Positions 59,991 to 64,000 of a stretch of 64,000 nt of DNA are shown here, piece after piece (the first letter of the stretch is position 1; each line of letters opens with the position of its first letter). The stretch lies in assembly GCF_037935975.1 (NCBI RefSeq), contig NZ_CP149817.1:4898001-4962000 (forward strand). The letters are read 5' to 3'. Both the position numbers and the translations under genes were made by a program. The notes under the pieces are model-generated. The model worked only from the letters and a program-made list of their open reading frames with translations. It ran no database searches and was not told the DNA's origin. The stretch is from Teredinibacter turnerae (GTDB lineage: Bacteria > Pseudomonadota > Gammaproteobacteria > Pseudomonadales > Cellvibrionaceae).

Positions 59991-61534
59991 CAGGAAATCG
60001 CCGTCACTCGCAAGACTTCTTCAACACTGGTTTCGCCGGAGAGCACTTTGTCGCGGCCACACTGGTCGATAGATTTGCTGTTTTTACGGGCATGGGCCAG
60101 CATCACCTGCTCACCCGCACCTTCGTGAATTAATTGGCGCAGCTGGTCGTCCACCTGAATAAATTCGTACAAACCGCCGCGACCGCGATAGCCGGTGTTG
60201 TGGCAGTGATCACAGCCGACAGGGCGGAAAACCATGGAGCCTTCGGGGATGCCCAAACGCACCAGCTCTGATTCGCCAGAAACGGTCTCTTCTTTACAGT
60301 GGGTGCAGAGCATACGCACCAGTCGCTGGGCCATGAGCGCTTCGAGACTGGAGGAAAGTAAGAAGGGCTCGACACCCATATCCTGCAAGCGGGTAATCGC
60401 ACCGATTGCGGTATTGGTATGCAGGGTGGAGAGTACCAAGTGGCCGGTTAAACTGGCCTGTACCGCAATGGATGCGGTCTCCTGGTCACGGATTTCACCG
60501 ATCATCACCACGTCCGGGTCCTGACGCAGAATAGCGCGCAACCCACGGGCAAAGGTCATGTCGACTTTGGTATTTACCTGCGTTTGGCCGATCCCCGGCA
60601 GCAGGTACTCGATAGGGTCTTCCACCGTAAGAATATTGCGCGAACGACTGTTCAGGTGGCTGATGCCCGCGTAGAGCGAGGTGGTTTTACCGGAGCCGGT
60701 TGGGCCCGTTACCAGAATAATACCGTGAGGTTTGTGCAGCGCGCCTTTGAAGGTTTCAATCACTCCGGCTGGCATGCGCAGCTGCTCCAATGAGAGCTGA
60801 CCTGCGGCCTGATCCAGCAGACGCAATACCACACGCTCACCGTGGGCGGACGGAATGGTAGACACCCGGATATCGACAGCGTGCCCAGCCAGTTTTACCG
60901 TGATACGGCCGTCCTGCGGGATACGTTTTTCGGCAATATCCAGGCGCGCCATTACCTTCAAGCGCGATACCAGCACCGGTGCCAACTGCGGCTTGGGCGA
61001 CAGAACTTCACTCAGGATACCGTCCACACGAAAGCGGATGGAAACCCGATCTTCATAAGGTTCGACGTGGATATCCGACGCTTTTTCCTGCACTGCCTGG
61101 GAGAGTACCGCGTTGATCAAACGAATAACCGGCGCGTCGCCATCGCCAGAAAGCAGTTCGCTGTCGTCGGGAATATCGTCAGCCAGGGCGGTAAGATCGA
61201 ACTCCGCGCCCATATCTTCCACGGCCTGCAAGGCCTCACCGTCGGTACTTTGATAGACCCGGGTCAGCCGCGCTTTAAACGCCGCTTCATCCAGTTCTTC
61301 TATTTCGAAAGGGCGCCCCAAAAAGCGGCGCACCTCCAGCAATGTTTGTGCAGAGATGCCCGGCTGATGCAACACCCGCCCTTCGTGCAACATGACCCCA
61401 TAATTGGTGGCAAACGAGAACGGGAAGCGGGTCATCACTGCGGCCGTTTCGCCCTCAACAACTTCCAGCTCGGCGACATCCGCCAGCAGTGGATCGCTTA
61501 ATACTTCATTGGCTATTTCGTCGTTTACATTCAT
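59990..61534 (-). CDS. gspE: Type II secretion ATPase E
   Basis: A 514-residue cytoplasmic hexameric ATPase. N-terminal domain (~1-120), VRLINAVLSQAVQEKASDIHVEP region, Walker A GPTGSGKTTS (~280), Asp box and Walker B DPDVVMIGEIRD (~345), His box LVLSTLHTN, and a zinc tetra-Cys set in CTHC and CDHC (~411 and ~445). It drives pseudopilus assembly with GspF and GspL. Confidence 0.95.
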   Translation of the reverse strand: MNVNDEIANEVLSDPLLADVAELEVVEGETAAVMTRFPFSFATNYGVMLHEGRVLHQPGISAQTLLEVRRFLGRPFEIEELDEAAFKARLTRVYQSTDGEALQAVEDMGAEFDLTALADDIPDDSELLSGDGDAPVIRLINAVLSQAVQEKASDIHVEPYEDRVSIRFRVDGILSEVLSPKPQLAPVLVSRLKVMARLDIAEKRIPQDGRITVKLAGHAVDIRVSTIPSAHGERVVLRLLDQAAGQLSLEQLRMPAGVIETFKGALHKPHGIILVTGPTGSGKTTSLYAGISHLNSRSRNILTVEDPIEYLLPGIGQTQVNTKVDMTFARGLRAILRQDPDVVMIGEIRDQETASIAVQASLTGHLVLSTLHTNTAIGAITRLQDMGVEPFLLSSSLEALMAQRLVRMLCTHCKEETVSGESELVRLGIPEGSMVFRPVGCDHCHNTGYRGRGGLYEFIQVDDQLRQLIHEGAGEQVMLAHARKNSKSIDQCGRDKVLSGETSVEEVLRVTAIS

Positions 61535-61540
61535 AACGCA

Positions 61541-63526
61541 CTACTCGTCGTTATTGTTGCCAGTGGTCATCAGCGAGGTGGTACCTTCTTCTGGCAAATG
61601 CAGATTCGCCGATTCCAGTTCAGGCAGCATTTGCAGCAATTCTGGTGTAATTCTCAGCGGGCGCTCACCACTTTGCATACGCTGCAAATCGCGAATATAG
61701 GTGTACTTCTCCGCAGTCGCCCCTTCCAGGGTTTCATCGTCGCGGATGATGGTCGGCCGGATGAATATCATCAGGTTCGACTTACGCAGGGTTTCACTAT
61801 TGGATCGGAACAACCGCCCCATCACCGGAATACTGCCCAACACGGGCACCCGGTTTTCGCTCCTTTGCATTTCATCGCGAATTAATCCGCCCAGCACAAT
61901 CACCGAGCGGTCTTTCGCCATAACCTGCGTTTCCACCTTTCGCTGCTCAGTAATCACATCAGAAGCGGCACCCGCTTCCTCTACCACACTGGAAATTTCC
62001 TGCTGGATATCCAGTATCACCTTATCGCCTTCGTTCACATGCGGCGTCACAGTAAGCGTGATACCGACATCCTGACGCTGGATCGTCTGGAATGGACTGG
62101 TTCCCCCGTTACCACCCGTGTTAGTAAAACTACCGGTAACAAAGGGTACATTCTGCCCCACGGAAATCATGGCTTCATTGTTATCCATGGTCAGCAAAGT
62201 AGGCGTAGAAAGAATGTTCGCGTTGCTGTTGGATTGCAGCATATTGACCAGTACAAGGAAGTCCTCGCCACCACTTTCGCCGGCAACACCAAGTGTCTGC
62301 CCATCGGAACCACCCAGCGCCGTCAACAGCTGTGCGGCGGCATCCTCTGCACCACCAAACAAGGCGGCCGCAACGCCCGCAGCGCCGGTACTACCCGCAG
62401 TGGACGCGCCAATCAAGCCCTGCGTGGCGTTTTTAAACATCCAGTCGATACCCAGGCTTTCTTTGTCGCCCAGGGTCATCTCAACAATAATTGCTTCTAC
62501 CAAAACCTGAGCGCGGCGAATATCCAGGCGGTCGACAACTGCCATGATGGCATCCAACTGATCGCCTTCGGCGGTAATTAACAGTGAGTTAGTCGCTTCG
62601 TCAGCTTCAACAGTCGCACCCTGACGCGCGGCACCTTTGTCGCCGCCGGGTGTCATTTTCGCCATGTTTTGTACGACTTTGCTCAACACAGTAGCGACGT
62701 CTTTCGCGGTAGCGTACTCCAGGTAAACCACGCGTACATTGCCGGTTTGCAATTGTGGTCGGTCCAGGCGACGAATCAATTGTTTCACCCGTTGACGCTG
62801 CAAATCTTCGCCGCTGAGCAGAATCGCGTTGTTGCGCTTGTCGGCCACCATAGTGATCTGGTTAGCAGAATTGCCCTGTTTGTTGGCGCCGTCTAACTTC
62901 GCCAGGGTTGCAACCAGGCTTTCCGAATCAGCGTATTTCAATTCAATAACTTCGGTGACCGGCATTGCCGCCGTATCAATTTTTTCGATGACTTCTCTAA
63001 TGCGCTCAATGTTTGCGGCAGTGTCGGAGACCACAATCGCGTTACTGGGATCGTAAGCGGCGAGGTGAGAGTGCTGAGGCACCAGCGGGCGCAACACCGG
63101 CAGCACTTTTGCCGCGGCAATATTTTTTAGCTGGATAACCTGCGTGATGTAACCTTCGTCGATCTCCGCTTCGTCTTTCACCGGCAAGGGCGAGGAGCGG
63201 GCGTCTTTGAGCGGCACGATGCGCACCACATTACCCACTTCCACCAGGGTAAAATCGTGCACTTCCAGCACGGAGCGAAACAGCTCGATAAGTTCGCGCT
63301 CGTTCAGCGGCTTTTGTGAAATAACTTTCACCCGGCCTTTTACCCTAGGGTCGATAACCATGGTTTTTCCGGTCACCTCCGCAACGAACTTGATCACCTC
63401 GTTGATATCGGAATCCTTGAAATTCACCGTCCAGGTTTGCTGCTGCGCCCAGCCAGTGCTGGCACAGAAAACAATGGTCATGCACAAGATGACGCGAAAA
63501 TGTTTCAACACGGTTTTACCCACCAT
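61541..63526 (-). CDS. gspD: Type II secretion outer-membrane secretin D
   Basis: A 661-residue secretin. Signal peptide cut near GWAQ (~27). N0 domain (WTVNFKDSDINEVIKFVAEV), then N1-N3 ring domains (VTEVIELKYADSESLVATL, NVRVVYLEYATAKDVA) and the C-domain with EAIIVEMTLGDKESLGIDW, GQNVPFVTGSF (gate), RKVETQVMAKDRSVIVLGGL (in parts) and GSIPVMGRLFRS. The Ala/Gly-rich insertion (~400-425, STAGSTGAAGVAAALFG) is variable in the family. No S-domain pilotin site is evident. It overlaps gspC by 11 bp. Confidence 0.95.
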   Translation of the reverse strand: MVGKTVLKHFRVILCMTIVFCASTGWAQQQTWTVNFKDSDINEVIKFVAEVTGKTMVIDPRVKGRVKVISQKPLNERELIELFRSVLEVHDFTLVEVGNVVRIVPLKDARSSPLPVKDEAEIDEGYITQVIQLKNIAAAKVLPVLRPLVPQHSHLAAYDPSNAIVVSDTAANIERIREVIEKIDTAAMPVTEVIELKYADSESLVATLAKLDGANKQGNSANQITMVADKRNNAILLSGEDLQRQRVKQLIRRLDRPQLQTGNVRVVYLEYATAKDVATVLSKVVQNMAKMTPGGDKGAARQGATVEADEATNSLLITAEGDQLDAIMAVVDRLDIRRAQVLVEAIIVEMTLGDKESLGIDWMFKNATQGLIGASTAGSTGAAGVAAALFGGAEDAAAQLLTALGGSDGQTLGVAGESGGEDFLVLVNMLQSNSNANILSTPTLLTMDNNEAMISVGQNVPFVTGSFTNTGGNGGTSPFQTIQRQDVGITLTVTPHVNEGDKVILDIQQEISSVVEEAGAASDVITEQRKVETQVMAKDRSVIVLGGLIRDEMQRSENRVPVLGSIPVMGRLFRSNSETLRKSNLMIFIRPTIIRDDETLEGATAEKYTYIRDLQRMQSGERPLRITPELLQMLPELESANLHLPEEGTTSLMTTGNNNDE

Positions 63527-64000
63527 TATCGACTCTGATTGTTATTTGCAGTTCTTCATCGCCGCGGCGCACACCCAGATTGGCTTCGGTCGCGGTTTTT
63601 AATTCTTGATAGACTTCGCGCAGTTGACGCGGGTCATTCATGGTTCGGCCATTCACATTGGTCACAATGTCGCCGGCTTTCAGCCCCACTTGTTCGAACA
63701 GTTCACGGTCGCGGCCGGGGCGAATTTTGTAGCCCACCATACGGCCGTCTTCGCGGTGAACACTAAACCGCACCACATCGCTGATGGACTTCGGAATCTG
63801 CTGCGGTGAAATACTTTTGCGCAACGGCTCTGGTCGCTGGGATGCACGCGACGCACTCTGCGCCGGACTGGTCGGGACGCGGTAATTATTCCTGCGGTTG
63901 CCTTGAGACTTTTTGAAATCCTCTTCCGAGTAAAGCCACAGCGACTCGTATTTACCTTTATTGTCGAGAATAACCCGTTCTTCCATCACTTTTGCCAGCT
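63516..64000 (-). CDS. gspC: Type II secretion protein C (3' part; 5' end outside window)
   Basis: The C-terminal ~161 residues of GspC. The frame stays open to the right edge (LAKVMEERVILDNKG), so the gene starts beyond it. A Ser/Gln/Pro/Arg linker (~ 35-60 of the visible part) leads to a PDZ domain with VGYKIRPGRDRELFEQVGLKAGDIVTNVNGR (in parts), typical of GspC. GspC joins the inner-membrane platform to the secretin. First visible gene of the operon. Confidence 0.9.
   Translation of the reverse strand, partial: LAKVMEERVILDNKGKYESLWLYSEEDFKKSQGNRRNNYRVPTSPAQSASRASQRPEPLRKSISPQQIPKSISDVVRFSVHREDGRMVGYKIRPGRDRELFEQVGLKAGDIVTNVNGRTMNDPRQLREVYQELKTATEANLGVRRGDEELQITIRVDNGG

Overview
The window looks like chromosomal DNA of a marine, polysaccharide-degrading gammaproteobacterium of the Cellvibrionaceae/Teredinibacter-Saccharophagus type. 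This is inferred from gene content only: a complete type II secretion (Gsp) operon, a modular GH18 chitinase with two CBM5/12-like modules and a PKD domain, a very large Ig/cadherin surface protein with a GlyGly-CTERM-like segment, TRAP transport genes and a cyanide-insensitive-type cytochrome bd oxidase. No rRNA, tRNA, CRISPR or prophage was seen.

Layout. 1-531: start of a metallophosphoesterase lipoprotein running off the left edge. 755-2407: an IS200-like (HUH, REP-associated type) transposase gene with a truncated tandem copy. 2561-7452: a low-GC operon holding an RHS-repeat protein split into two translationally coupled genes plus a WG-repeat protein. 7453-8152: an AT-rich gap. 8153-11738: two tandem paralogous secreted proteins of unknown function, apparently built of three beta-sandwich repeats. 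11908-14953: a GbsR/MarR-type regulator with cydAB, preceded by a perfect FNR/ANR-type box and an 18-bp perfect palindrome. 15116-22803: an alpha/beta hydrolase, a small Cys-containing secreted protein, a class 3 lipase, a 5'-nucleotidase-family lipoprotein, a VOC protein, a small secreted protein and a RibD/DHFR-like protein. 23036-30133: the 2365-residue surface protein. 30430-32503: an Old Yellow Enzyme-type oxidoreductase divergent from an HxlR regulator, plus an AHSA1/SRPBCC protein. 33059-35308: an M23-like protein and an M28 peptidase, convergent.

35448-42333: a DUF819 membrane protein divergent from ethanolamine ammonia-lyase genes eutBC, then a three-gene TRAP transporter. 42515-46738: a compact four-gene operon (cupredoxin-like protein, membrane GGDEF-EAL protein, DUF3034 protein, truncated-haemoglobin lipoprotein). 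46829-49423: an EamA transporter, a secreted protein resembling EF-Tu domain 2, a VanZ-like protein and a hypothetical protein. 49555-51820: the chitinase with two LacI-type operator palindromes upstream. 52030-64000: apbE followed, in reverse order of transcription, by gspN, M, L, K, J, I, H, G, F, E, D and the 3' part of gspC.

How the parts fit: the Gsp machinery would export the chitinase and probably other signal-peptide proteins here, and GlyGly-CTERM proteins are known T2SS clients. The cyd genes and the cupredoxin/globin/c-di-GMP operon point to redox or oxygen adaptation. The least explained signals are a pair of diverged, equal-length intergenic elements (20231-20392 and 33753-33913) with a hairpin conserved by compensatory changes, which may be a new structured RNA or a mobile hairpin repeat; the split RHS system; and the paired triple-repeat secreted proteins.
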